Shown piece after piece: positions 24,679 through 33,632 of a DNA stretch of 64,000 bases. Under the pieces are notes generated by a model. The model searched no databases and had not been told where the DNA came from. It worked only from the letters and a program-made list of their open reading frames with translations. The stretch is from positions 1 through 64,000 of the forward strand of contig CAYZUS010000010.1 in NCBI GenBank assembly GCA_964481885.1. The letters are read 5' to 3'. The translations under genes were made by a program, and so were the position numbers. Within the stretch, counting starts at the first letter, position 1. Each line of letters begins with the position of its first letter. Source of the DNA: Fen731 sp964481885 (GTDB lineage: Bacteria; Actinomycetota; Humimicrobiia; Humimicrobiales; Humimicrobiaceae).

Positions 24679-25542
24679 TTACTCTTTTTTATATGCCAAG
24701 GTCCCGGGAAATAAGAATAATTTAAAATCAGGTGTCACTCCGTGCAGCGACTCCTCTTCGCCAAGGAACAGAAATCCTCCAGGCTTTAGTAAAGAATAAA
24801 GGTTTTCGGCCAACAAAGTCTTATACTGTTTTTCATAAAAAAGCATTATATTCTTGCAAAATATTAAATCATAAAGATTTAATGATTCTTTTCTGCATGG
24901 GCTGAGAAAATCAAAATTTAAAAATGAGACAGCATTCAAATAATCATCTTTTATTCTGTATTCAGTTTCACTGCTTTTTAAAAAATATTTTTTTACATCG
25001 GCGGCATCCATATTCTGGAGATATTTTTTATTATAACTGACATCGGATGGTTTTTCTGCAGCGTTTACATCCAGATTACAAGCCTGTATCTGAAAGGACC
25101 AGTCGGGTTTTTTATTTCGGAAGGCATTTTCCAAGGCAAAAAATACAGAGTAAGACTGAATAAGACTGCTTTTCCCGACTACCAAAGTGCTGATTATTTT
25201 GTCTTTCTGCCTTGAATAATTTTCGAAAATATCCGGAAGTATTTCACTTATTACAGCATCTGTCTGATCAGGAGAAGATTTGAAATAATATTCATTGAAA
25301 TCCAGTATATCAAACAGGCTGTTTTTTTCACTTTCATATTCGAAATCTCTGCTGAGAAGGTAGAGATAATCGTTTATTGCTTTTAGGTTCAGCTGCTCCA
25401 TTCTCTCGTGAAGTTTTGCTGTTACTGATTCTTTTTTATCAAGATTAATGAAAATGCCATGTTCCTCATATAAATAGTTCCTGAATCCAAAGAAAAGTTT
25501 ATCATTGTATTCCGAAATATCGTTATTAATGTCTATACTCAT
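24679..25542 (-). CDS. CheR-like protein with a degenerate SAM-binding site
   Basis: The 287-residue protein follows the CheR layout: an N-terminal helical domain (FFGFRNYLYEEHGIFIN, KLHERMEQLNL), NEYYFKS in place of the NETYFFR motif, and a C-terminal Rossmann-like part (YDLIFCKNIMLFY, LYSLLKPGGFLFLGEEESL) matching FCRNVLIYF and GGYIFLGHSES of the true CheR at 34743. The SAM-binding loop AGCSTGEE is replaced by VVGKSSLIQSYS. It is probably catalytically dead and may act as a binding or regulatory protein. It is last of a minus-strand run cheY-cheX-HDOD-this gene. Confidence 0.78.
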   Translation of the reverse strand: MSIDINNDISEYNDKLFFGFRNYLYEEHGIFINLDKKESVTAKLHERMEQLNLKAINDYLYLLSRDFEYESEKNSLFDILDFNEYYFKSSPDQTDAVISEILPDIFENYSRQKDKIISTLVVGKSSLIQSYSVFFALENAFRNKKPDWSFQIQACNLDVNAAEKPSDVSYNKKYLQNMDAADVKKYFLKSSETEYRIKDDYLNAVSFLNFDFLSPCRKESLNLYDLIFCKNIMLFYEKQYKTLLAENLYSLLKPGGFLFLGEEESLHGVTPDFKLFLFPGTLAYKKE

Positions 25543-25736
25543 CTGCTTATTCCTGTTTGACTATTAAAATGTTTAATGAAAAATTAAATGGTCCAAATAA
25601 CCGCACGATCTCCGTTGACCTTAATCAACTCCGGCAAACCCAACCACCTCAACCAAATCATACAATTCCACCGAAACAAACAATCCAATTAATATTATAA
25701 AAAATGTATTCAGAAAACTTCCCAAAGAAGCATTGC

Positions 25737-26630
25737 TTAAAAAAACTTTGACGAATACATTTTTATTACGTCATGAGAGTTTTTTAAATCATCGTCCACC
25801 TCAAAAAATATTTTTTCGATATCTATTTTTTTAAAGTAAGGTGAGCTCTTTTCCAGATTCATCCAACCCTGATTATTTTTAATATCCATTCCTTTGCTGG
25901 ATTGGACGACTCCAATTTTTTTGGCATTAGTAAGAAGATCTGCAAGTTTTATTATTGATATCATGCTGGTGTCATTGATATCTGTTAACTCGCTGTGATG
26001 ATATTTTATGGCATCTGATATATTATCTGGGAAATGCCATATTTTTGACAGCATCCCGCCTATCTCTGCATGGTCTATTCCCAATATCTGTCTTTCAGCC
26101 TCATAGAAGAAAATATTCTTTTTCCTTGTTTCTTTAATAACTGCCAGAAACTCAACATGCGCATACTGGTCAAGGCAAATCTTGCCAATATCATGTAAAA
26201 GCCCGCATATAAATGGGCTTGAACTGAATTCGATATTTAAAACCTGCGCAAGCTTATTTGCAGTAATTGCAGTCATTATTGAATGTTTCAGATAGTCTGC
26301 TTTGTCAAAAGCATATTCTCCGTCCTGGGGAAACAGCTTAAAAAGCGACATCATGAAAACTATGTTTTTGATCTCTCTAAGTCCAAGTATTATCAGTGCG
26401 GAATCAAGTGAGCCGACATTCTTTTTCAGGCCGTAAAATGCCGAGTTGGCCACTTTCAATATACCTGCTGTAATAGAAGGATCTCTTGAGACAAGGTCAG
26501 ATATCTGTTTCATTGACCTTATATCATTTTCAGACATGCCCATAATTTCAAAAGCAATATCCGGCAGTATAGGCAGCGAGTCGATTTCAAGCATTTTTTC
26601 AAGTATTCTTTGTCTTGTGTCTCTTATCAT
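25737..26630 (-). CDS. HDOD domain signalling protein
   Basis: HDOD proteins are cytoplasmic signalling proteins related to HD hydrolases, often found beside chemotaxis and c-di-GMP genes; most have no known activity. The 297-residue protein has LPILPDIAFEIM at the start, then VSRDPSITAGILKVANSAFY, SALIILGLREIKNIV and GLLHDIGKICLDQYAH, so an HD pair is retained. The C-terminal 60 residues are less conserved. It lies between cheX and the CheR-like gene on the minus strand and is probably co-transcribed. Confidence 0.88.
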   Translation of the reverse strand: MIRDTRQRILEKMLEIDSLPILPDIAFEIMGMSENDIRSMKQISDLVSRDPSITAGILKVANSAFYGLKKNVGSLDSALIILGLREIKNIVFMMSLFKLFPQDGEYAFDKADYLKHSIMTAITANKLAQVLNIEFSSSPFICGLLHDIGKICLDQYAHVEFLAVIKETRKKNIFFYEAERQILGIDHAEIGGMLSKIWHFPDNISDAIKYHHSELTDINDTSMISIIKLADLLTNAKKIGVVQSSKGMDIKNNQGWMNLEKSSPYFKKIDIEKIFFEVDDDLKNSHDVIKMYSSKFF

Positions 26631-26678
26631 TTTAGTTTAAAAAATCATGTTTATTAAAGTTTATTAAAACATAAAATG

Positions 26679-27146
26679 TTATTTTACTTTATAGCTGAAT
26701 TCAATATAAAATTTTCCGCAATCGACCTCAAAAGGTATTACAATAGGCTCCATCTCGTTTAGAGGCGGTATTTCAAAATCTTTTCCCTGTATAACCAGGG
26801 GAAGAGATAAAGCCATTTCCTCACCGGTGATAAGCGCTATCTCATTTTTCATTCCGCCGGCTACCATATTGGATATTTCGCCGATGGCGTCGTTTACATC
26901 TCCATCAATTTCTTTATATTCCATTCCAAGCATGTTTGAAGTTACTTTTAACGCAACAGCCTTTTCAAAATGCGACAAAACAGACATTGTAACCTTACCG
27001 GTCAAACCCATTATACCTGTTATTTCACTGCGCAGTTTTATTTTGTCTTTATTAAAAGGAAGGCTGTCCTTAGGGTCCATCATTATCATTGTACCAAAAA
27101 CATCTTTGACTATCTTTATGATTGCTGCTATATATTTTTCTTTCAT
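26679..27146 (-). CDS. cheX: Chemotaxis phosphatase CheX
   Basis: CheX dephosphorylates CheY. The 155-residue protein carries the active-site helix with the Glu and Asn pair (DAIGEISNMVAGGMKNEI, about residues 85-102), preceded by TGKVTMSVLSHFEKAVALKV. Only one such helix is present, as in CheX rather than CheC. It stands downstream of cheY on the same strand, so the pair likely sets signal lifetime. Confidence 0.9.
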   Translation of the reverse strand: MKEKYIAAIIKIVKDVFGTMIMMDPKDSLPFNKDKIKLRSEITGIMGLTGKVTMSVLSHFEKAVALKVTSNMLGMEYKEIDGDVNDAIGEISNMVAGGMKNEIALITGEEMALSLPLVIQGKDFEIPPLNEMEPIVIPFEVDCGKFYIEFSYKVK

Positions 27147-27284
27147 ACGGCTCCCAACATATTTTATGCCTCTGCATTTTTTTATTTTTTTTGCGTCTCA
27201 GGATATCTTTACTTTATTCCAATATAAAAAGTTTAGTTAGTATTACAATTTTATGTTTTATCCTTTGCGTTTTATACTATTTTT

Positions 27285-27662
27285 TTATGACCCAAAACAT
27301 CTGTCTATTTTTTTCTCAAGAGCTATGGATGTGAAGGGTTTTGTAATATAGTTATCCACACCATTATCCATAGCTTCCTCCATTTTGCCGGTACTTCCCT
27401 CAGTTGTTATCATCATTATAACAATCTTTTTTTTCGTTCTTATGGCTCTTACTTTTTTTACAAATTCAAGTCCGTCAAGGTTTGGCATGTTCCAGTCACT
27501 TAAGATCAGGTCAGTTTTACCTGGATTAAATACTTTTAACCCCTCCACTCCGTCTCCTGCTTCAGTTATGGTGGCATCAGCATACTTGCCCTCTTCAATT
27601 GCCCGTTTTATTATTTTTCGCATTACTGCAGAATCATCAACCACAAGTATATTGAGCCCCAT
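27285..27662 (-). CDS. cheY: Chemotaxis response regulator CheY
   Basis: A stand-alone receiver of 125 residues. It shows VVDDSAVMRK (acidic pair), LILSDWNMPNLDGLEFV (phospho-acceptor Asp about residue 57), MMITTEGS (Thr switch) and NYITKPFTS (conserved Lys). No output domain is present. It leads the minus-strand run that includes cheX. A second CheY-type receiver lies at 35588; which one addresses the flagellar motor cannot be told here. Confidence 0.93.
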   Translation of the reverse strand: MGLNILVVDDSAVMRKIIKRAIEEGKYADATITEAGDGVEGLKVFNPGKTDLILSDWNMPNLDGLEFVKKVRAIRTKKKIVIMMITTEGSTGKMEEAMDNGVDNYITKPFTSIALEKKIDRCFGS

Positions 27663-27849
27663 AGTTACCTCCCATAAAATTAAATCAATAAAACCAATAA
27701 AATAATATTTATTTTATATTATTATTCATTACATTATATCGGAATATTTTAAACATAAATTTAATTATTTTTTTCAATAATATATTCAAATATATTTTAA
27801 CATAATTAATTATTATTTCAAATTATCCCGATATATTTTCAATATTTGG

Positions 27850-27905
27850 AATTACTGCCATATAAGCTGAATCTGAGCCATTGGGCAGATTTTTCAGCAG
27901 TAATT
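27850..27905. other. 56-base palindromic element in the che intergenic region
   Basis: AATTACTGC (27850-27858) and GCAGTAATT (27897-27905) pair perfectly, with a second stem inside. It could fold on either strand. No known RNA family was recognised. Confidence 0.4.
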
Positions 27906-28187
27906 TACCTGATATTATATGTATAGTTGCTTTGGAAACAGTTCAGGCAATCGGGCATTGCCTTGCACCGATAATGCTCAGGAAACGTTTTTGAAAGGAT
28001 AATATTGGTAATATTGGCATTGTTATTTTGGAAAACAAGCTGTTGGTCAGGTATGGATATATTGAGATTTTAGTTGCAGAATGGCCCACAGTTAATCTTA
28101 AGAATTCAATAAAGATTTAAATATTGATTCAAAAATATCTTTAATAAATGATGAATAATATTTATAAACATTTTTACAAATTTTATT

Positions 28188-28214
28188 TTACTATTTTAAA
28201 TAAAATGCCGATAA
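28188..28214 (+). promoter_or_regulatory. Sigma-28-type promoter candidate for the receptor gene
   Basis: A perfect GCCGATAA -10 (28207-28214) lies about 83 bases before the receptor ATG. The -35 at the standard spacing (TTACTATT) is poor. The -10 and following AATT equal those upstream of motA. Confidence 0.5.
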
Positions 28215-28296
28215 ATTCTATAAGTTAAATACATTTATGTGTTTAAGATGTTTCTATGAAAAATAGAAAAAATAAAAAAGAGAAAAAGGAGTCGAA

Positions 28297-30234
28297 ATGG
28301 CAATTACAGCTGATAGAAAATTAGCCAGGCCGGGATCACAGTCCATGGATCTTGCAAAAAAGGAAGACCTGACTGAGAGAAGGGACGTAGCCAAAAAGCT
28401 TGCCCAGGAAAAAACAAAAGCCAGAACGCTTGCCAAGACACAGCAGATAGCTGAAAGGCTCGCAGCAGCAACAGAACAGTCTGCTTCAAGCATCCAGGAA
28501 ATAAGGGCAAGTGCAGAAGAGCTTGTTTCAGCAGTGGACCAGGTTTCCAATGCAGTGGAACAGGTTTTAAGTGAAGTCGAACAGGCAGAGGTTGTTATTA
28601 AAGCAGGAAACGTGGCAGCCAAAGGCGCTGATGTAAAAGCATCATCTGCTGCAAATTATGCTGAAACCATTGCCAAACTGCTAAACAAGAATATTGCAGA
28701 TATTAATGTGGCAATTGAAGGTGTGCAAAAAGCTGCGCAGTTAAATGCGGAAGCTGTTAAAAGTGGTAATGAACTTATAAAACAGGGTGAAGAAATCGGT
28801 GAAATAGTCCAGTCTGTAACCCAGATTGCTGACCAGACAAACCTGTTGGCACTAAATGCTGCAATAGAAGCAGCGCGTGCAGGTGAGCATGGCCGTGGTT
28901 TTGCTGTTGTTGCTGATGAAGTAAGAAACCTTGCAGAGGTCAGCGAAAAATCAGCAAGACAGATAAACGAGCTGGTTGAAAAAGTCCAGAACAGCATAAA
29001 AGAAGCTGCAGAAAAGGTTACAAAAACCGGAAACAATGCCCAGAAAGCAACCACGGAGGCTGGAGAAATTGCATTAGGTCTCGGTACAATAATTGCTGCA
29101 GTAAATGACCTTCAGTCAGTTGCAAAAGAAGTGGCCACACAGTGCAGAGAAATGAGCGCCCTTATGGGTGATCTTACTTCTACTACAGGCTCAATAACTA
29201 AAAATACTGAGGAAGTAAGCACAGCCATAAAGCAAATTGATGCCTCACTCAGGGAGCAGACAAAAGCATTTGCAGATATTGAAAAAGCATCTGATGAGCT
29301 GGTTGAAATGGCTGACAGGATCAAGACCTCCACGACCGATAACAAAGCCGCTGAAGAAATAGCTGCATCATCTGAAGAACTTTCTGCAACAATAGAAGAG
29401 ACAAATTCAAGCATGGAACAGATTGTCACAGGCATTACCCAGGTGGCAAAAGGCGCAAGTGGTGTTGCCGAAGGAACTGATACTGCAAACGAACAGGCAA
29501 AGACAATAGGTACCCAGACAAATTTTGTAAGAGAAAGCGCCGAAAAATTTGCAAAAGTTTTGCAGGCCAATGAGACTGATTACAGCAAAGCAAAAGATGC
29601 ATTTACAGAAATTGTCAAACAGGTCGGTGATATGGGAAATGACAACCTCACAGTAGCAACAGAACTTGCAACACTTGTTTCCGATTTAAGAAATATTTTA
29701 AAGATTGTTGATAATATAACAATGGTAGCTGTACAAACCAACCTTCTTGCCGTAAATGGTTCAATTGAAGCTGCAAGGGCAGGAGAATACGGCCGTGGAT
29801 TTTCAGTTGTAGCCGCAGATGTTAGGACCCTGGCAAATGAATCTTCCGAAGCTGCTGACAAGATCCAGGCTATGATACAGAATGTTGAAACACAGATAAT
29901 CCAGGTTACAGACGATGTAAGAAAAGCCGGAGATTTGGCAATTGAACAGCAGAAAAGAGGAGTTGTAATTCTTGAAGATGCTGAAGTAATAATAAAAACT
30001 TCGGGTGAAGCAACCGGTGTTGCCAATGAGGTTGAAGCCGCAGCAGTCGAACAGGTAAAAAGAGTCGAGCAGGTAAGCAAAGCAACCGAACAGATAGCAG
30101 CCGCAGCAGAAGAGGCATCATCCGCAGTAGAGCAGTCAACCAAGGCAGCAGATGAACAGAAACGTGCCATGAATGAAATAGCTGAGGCAGTTGAAGAGAT
30201 AGCCGGAATAGCTGACGAACTCCAGGCTCTGTAG
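28297..30234 (+). CDS. Cytoplasmic chemoreceptor with two signalling tips (DosM-like layout)
   Basis: This 645-residue methyl-accepting protein has no membrane segment and no sensor domain; it is coiled coil throughout. It holds two complete hairpin tips: QTNLLALNAAIEAARAGEHG (residues 180-199) and QTNLLAVNGSIEAARAGEYG (480-499). The spacing is exactly 300 residues, and flanking segments also match at that spacing (EEL/EQ-rich stretches near 51-90 and 351-390), so it is a tandem duplication with no indels. Double-tip receptors such as Vibrio cholerae DosM stabilise two-layer cytoplasmic arrays. GGAGTCGAA lies just before the ATG. It is first in the che operon; cheW follows after 64 bases. Confidence 0.93.
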   Translation: MAITADRKLARPGSQSMDLAKKEDLTERRDVAKKLAQEKTKARTLAKTQQIAERLAAATEQSASSIQEIRASAEELVSAVDQVSNAVEQVLSEVEQAEVVIKAGNVAAKGADVKASSAANYAETIAKLLNKNIADINVAIEGVQKAAQLNAEAVKSGNELIKQGEEIGEIVQSVTQIADQTNLLALNAAIEAARAGEHGRGFAVVADEVRNLAEVSEKSARQINELVEKVQNSIKEAAEKVTKTGNNAQKATTEAGEIALGLGTIIAAVNDLQSVAKEVATQCREMSALMGDLTSTTGSITKNTEEVSTAIKQIDASLREQTKAFADIEKASDELVEMADRIKTSTTDNKAAEEIAASSEELSATIEETNSSMEQIVTGITQVAKGASGVAEGTDTANEQAKTIGTQTNFVRESAEKFAKVLQANETDYSKAKDAFTEIVKQVGDMGNDNLTVATELATLVSDLRNILKIVDNITMVAVQTNLLAVNGSIEAARAGEYGRGFSVVAADVRTLANESSEAADKIQAMIQNVETQIIQVTDDVRKAGDLAIEQQKRGVVILEDAEVIIKTSGEATGVANEVEAAAVEQVKRVEQVSKATEQIAAAAEEASSAVEQSTKAADEQKRAMNEIAEAVEEIAGIADELQAL

Positions 30235-30298
30235 AATTTTTAGCTAGACTAAAGATTCCTGTAATAATTTTATTTAATTATTGAATTGGAGTATTTAT

Positions 30299-32392
30299 AT
30301 GATTGAGACAATGGAAGAAATAAAAACTGAAAAGCAGGTGAAAAACGTCGCTAAGAAGGAAAGGGAGCTGGTCATATTTAAACTCGGAGACGAAGAATTC
30401 GGTGTAAGTATTGAATACGTCAAAGAGATTGTGAAACTGCCGGAAATTACCCTGATTCCTAACAGCATAGATTACATAGCAGGTATATGTAATCTAAGAG
30501 GCAGCGTATTGCCTGTAATTGATACAAGGATAAGGTTTAACCTCTCAAAAAAAGAAACAACCGCACAGACAAGGCTGCTGGTTGTCGATTTGGGTGGGGA
30601 AACAACGGGCCTGATTGTTGATGCCGTATCACAGGTATTAAGCATCAGTGAGGATATCGTGGACCCGGCTCCGAGAGCGGCGGCGGGCATTGATAAAGAT
30701 TTCCTTGATGGTGTCGTAAAGCTTAATGACGGGAAAAGGCTCGTTTTGCTTCTAAATCTTACAGAAGTATTTTCGGCCCAGACTGAAAAAGCCAAAGTAA
30801 AAGGAAAAACAAGCTATGGGATGAAAAACGAGACAGAAGAGTCCAATCTGGCAAAGCAGGCCATGGACGAAGAGCAGCTTGTATCATTTCTTTTATCTGA
30901 TGAGGAATATGCTTTTGATATTGACAGTGTAAGGGAAATATTAAGGGTCATAGAAATAACGGAAGTTCCTAATGTTCCAAATTATGTACTCGGCCTTTTA
31001 AACATAAGGGACCAGATACTGCCAATACTTGACTTAAGGACAATGCTTTCAATCAAGCATCTCGGTAAAGAATTATATGATGTTCTTGATGAAGTAAAAA
31101 CTGTTCATAATGAATGGGTATCTTTGCTTGAACAATGTGTCAATGACGGCACTGGCTTTTCCGGCCAGAAAGATCCTCACTTTTGCAGGCTCGGAATGTG
31201 GATAGAAAGCTTTAAGAGCAATAACAATAACTTAACAGCAATGGTGGCCAAGCTTGTCGAACCGCATAATGCGCTCCATAGTTATTCAGACGTGGTGACA
31301 GCCGAAGCGGCAAAATCAAAAGAGGGCGCACTCAAGATGATAAATGACAAAGTTATCCCGCTGAAAAACAACATACTGGATACATTTACAAAGATTGTTG
31401 AGAGTTTTTATTCTACAATCAAAGACGAACAGAGGATACTTGTTATAGAATCAGCCGGTACGACCATAGGACTTGTTGTTGACCATGTAAATGAAGTAGT
31501 AAGGATACCAAAAAATATTATTGATGAGACCCCTTCAATAATTGCTTCTTCAGGCAAGGAGATAAGCGGCGTTGCAAAGATGAACGGCGGCAAAAGAATA
31601 ATCATGATAATGGATGAAAAAACACTTTTTAAAGGTGATAAACAAATGTTAAACGAGATGGCCAAAGGCAGTTCAGGATCGGATAAGAATGTTTCAGAAG
31701 CAAAAAAAGATCTGGACGAGGATCAGTTCGTGACATTTAAAATTGGAAATGAGGAGTATGGCGTACAGATAATGAAGGTTCAGGAAATAAACCGCCTTTC
31801 AGAAATCACCTCTATTCCAAAAGCTCCATATTTTATTGATGGAGTTACCAATTTAAGAGGCAATGTCATCCCTATCATTGATATAAGAAAAAGATTTGCC
31901 ATGGATATCAAAACAGACGATTACCGAACAAGAATTATTGTAGTCGATATCGCAGGAAAAAAGACGGGCCTTAAAGTCGATATGGTAAACGAAGTACTGC
32001 GCCTTTACAGAAGTGATATTGAAGAAGCACCGGGCATCATTTCAACTAATGTTGATTCTGATTTCATTGAAGGAATAGGGAAAATCGATAATGGTAAGAG
32101 GATGATAATACTTTTAAATGTTGAAAAGATCCTTACCAATAAGGAAATCGATGCTTTAAAGTCAATGGACAAGAGTGATTCATCAGAGAAAAATGTAAAA
32201 CCTCAGGCAAAAAAAGAAGAGCCGGTGGAAGAAGTAAAACAAAAAAGCCAGGCATTAGAAATTTCTGAGGAGAAATCTGAAGAACCGGAAGCAATAGCAG
32301 AACCTGTAAAAGCTGTAAGCGCAAAAAACGGTGCAAAGAAAAAAGCTGCAGATGACGATGACAAGGATACGGGTTTTACAATGTCTGAATAG
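30299..32392 (+). CDS. cheW: Triple CheW protein with a CZB zinc domain inserted in the second CheW
   Basis: The 697-residue scaffold couples receptors to CheA. CheW1 is residues 21-160 (LVIFKLGDEEFGVSIEYVKE). CheW2 starts at 193 (LVSFLLSDEEYAFDIDSVRE), is broken at about 255, and resumes at 376 (DEQRILVIESAGTTIGLVVD) to 445. CheW3 is 475-612 (FVTFKIGNEEYGVQIMKVQE). The insert has the CZB zinc pattern: His270 with W273, Cys296 in CRLGMW, His323 and His327. CZB domains bind zinc and sense hypochlorite or zinc in other proteins. The last 85 residues are charged and Lys/Glu/Ala-rich. ATG 30299 follows TTGGAG. Confidence 0.9.
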   Translation: MIETMEEIKTEKQVKNVAKKERELVIFKLGDEEFGVSIEYVKEIVKLPEITLIPNSIDYIAGICNLRGSVLPVIDTRIRFNLSKKETTAQTRLLVVDLGGETTGLIVDAVSQVLSISEDIVDPAPRAAAGIDKDFLDGVVKLNDGKRLVLLLNLTEVFSAQTEKAKVKGKTSYGMKNETEESNLAKQAMDEEQLVSFLLSDEEYAFDIDSVREILRVIEITEVPNVPNYVLGLLNIRDQILPILDLRTMLSIKHLGKELYDVLDEVKTVHNEWVSLLEQCVNDGTGFSGQKDPHFCRLGMWIESFKSNNNNLTAMVAKLVEPHNALHSYSDVVTAEAAKSKEGALKMINDKVIPLKNNILDTFTKIVESFYSTIKDEQRILVIESAGTTIGLVVDHVNEVVRIPKNIIDETPSIIASSGKEISGVAKMNGGKRIIMIMDEKTLFKGDKQMLNEMAKGSSGSDKNVSEAKKDLDEDQFVTFKIGNEEYGVQIMKVQEINRLSEITSIPKAPYFIDGVTNLRGNVIPIIDIRKRFAMDIKTDDYRTRIIVVDIAGKKTGLKVDMVNEVLRLYRSDIEEAPGIISTNVDSDFIEGIGKIDNGKRMIILLNVEKILTNKEIDALKSMDKSDSSEKNVKPQAKKEEPVEEVKQKSQALEISEEKSEEPEAIAEPVKAVSAKNGAKKKAADDDDKDTGFTMSE

Positions 32393-32399
32393 CTTAAAC

Positions 32400-32435
32400 A
32401 TTATTGTTAAATGAGTAAACGCCTTTAACAATAAT
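32400..32435 (+). other. 12-bp inverted repeat between cheW and cheB
   Basis: ATTATTGTTAAA (32400-32411) pairs with TTTAACAATAAT (32424-32435) around 12 bases. No T-tract follows, so it is not a clear terminator. It could mark mRNA processing or bind a protein. Confidence 0.45.
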
Positions 32436-32501
32436 AAATGAGCAATTCAAACTGAAGAGTGGATTTTTTAGTAAAAGTATTTGGAAAAGCTATTTTAGAC
32501 A

Positions 32502-33617
32502 ATGTATACAAAACAAATAAATGTATTGATTTGTGATGACTCTGCATTGATGCGGAAGATTTTAAGATCAATAATAGAAGAAGATCCTGGGCTTGTTGTT
32601 ATCGGGACAGCAAGGGATGGGTTGGATGCTGTAGAAAAAGCAAGAGACCTCAAACCTGATGTAATAACGATGGATATCAACATGCCCAGGCAGGACGGCA
32701 TCACTTCGATGCAGCAAATAGTTTCTGAAGGACTTGCTCCTGTGATTATGCTTTCGTCACTTACCCAGGAAGGCGCCATGGCGACTTTTGAAGCGTTGGA
32801 ACTGGGAGCTTTTGATTATGTTGCAAAACCCGGCGGTACGATTTCTACAAACTTAGATGTGATATCAGACGAATTAAGATCAAAGATAAAGGCTGCTGCC
32901 ACTTCAGATGTTTTAAGAAAGTTAAGAAAGAGCACAGACTATTATGAAAGCGTAAGAAACAGATCTGACAGACAACTGAAAAAAGAAAAAGACAGAAGCG
33001 CTCTTTCAAGAATTTTAACACAGAGAAAAGGAGCAGGTCTTGGATATAAGGCGGTAGCAATAGGCATCTCCACAGGCGGGCCTAAAACAATTTTAAATGT
33101 ACTGCCTTATCTGCCGAAAGATTTAAATGCTGCAATATTTCTGGTGCAGCATATGCCGCCTAATTTTACGGCAACATTTGCTGCAAGGATCAATACTGCA
33201 TCTGAAATGGTGTGTGTGGAAGCTGAAAATGGCATGCTGGTAAAACCGGGCGTCATATATCTGGCAAGAGGCGGTCGGCACCTCACCCTTTTTAAAAAAA
33301 GTACCGGAGAAATAATAATAAGAACACCTGACAGGCCTGAGCATCTTTTTGTACCTTCGGTGGATGTTATGATGCAGTCAGTACTGTCAACTTACAAGGC
33401 GGACACAGTGGGAGTTATCATGACAGGAATGGGTCATGACGGAGCAGCGCAGATGGCCAAAATAAAGGAGGCAGACGGAATTACGATCGCTGAAAGTGAG
33501 GAAAGCGCAATAGTTTTCGGGATGCCTGCTGAAGCAATCAAGCTTGGCTGTATTGACAGTATTCTGCCATCATGGAAGATAGCTGATGAAATAATAAGAT
33601 CCGTGAAAAGTAACTAA
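32502..33617 (+). CDS. cheB: Chemotaxis protein-glutamate methylesterase CheB
   Basis: CheB removes methyl groups from receptors and deamidates Gln. The 371-residue protein has an N-terminal receiver (VLICDDSALMRKI, VITMDINMPRQDGI, VAKPGG), a linker, and the C-terminal methylesterase with the catalytic triad Ser in GISTGGPKT, His in VQHMPPNF and Asp in GMGHDGAAQM. Length is standard. The start has a poor ribosome binding site. It lies downstream of the receptor and cheW and 15 bases before the HEAT-repeat gene. Confidence 0.96.
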   Translation: MYTKQINVLICDDSALMRKILRSIIEEDPGLVVIGTARDGLDAVEKARDLKPDVITMDINMPRQDGITSMQQIVSEGLAPVIMLSSLTQEGAMATFEALELGAFDYVAKPGGTISTNLDVISDELRSKIKAAATSDVLRKLRKSTDYYESVRNRSDRQLKKEKDRSALSRILTQRKGAGLGYKAVAIGISTGGPKTILNVLPYLPKDLNAAIFLVQHMPPNFTATFAARINTASEMVCVEAENGMLVKPGVIYLARGGRHLTLFKKSTGEIIIRTPDRPEHLFVPSVDVMMQSVLSTYKADTVGVIMTGMGHDGAAQMAKIKEADGITIAESEESAIVFGMPAEAIKLGCIDSILPSWKIADEIIRSVKSN

Positions 33618-33632
33618 AAAAAGGAAATTGGA

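Larger units (their letters stand above)
27663..28296. other. Divergent intergenic region between cheY and the receptor gene
   Basis: These 634 bases hold promoters for both directions and no gene. The first 180 bases are almost pure A/T with an inverted TATATCGG/CCGATATA pair (about 27735 and 27829). A 9-bp stem AATTACTGC/GCAGTAATT encloses 27850-27905, with an inner stem of CTG/CAG blocks. AGGCAAT-CGGGC-ATTGCCT forms another hairpin at 27945-27963. A GCCGATAA box lies at 28207. Confidence 0.6.

Noticed and set aside
28254..30170. Several long minus-strand open frames opposite the receptor gene
   Set aside because: They are Ala/Ser/Thr-rich mirror frames produced by the repetitive Glu/Ala/Lys codons of the receptor.
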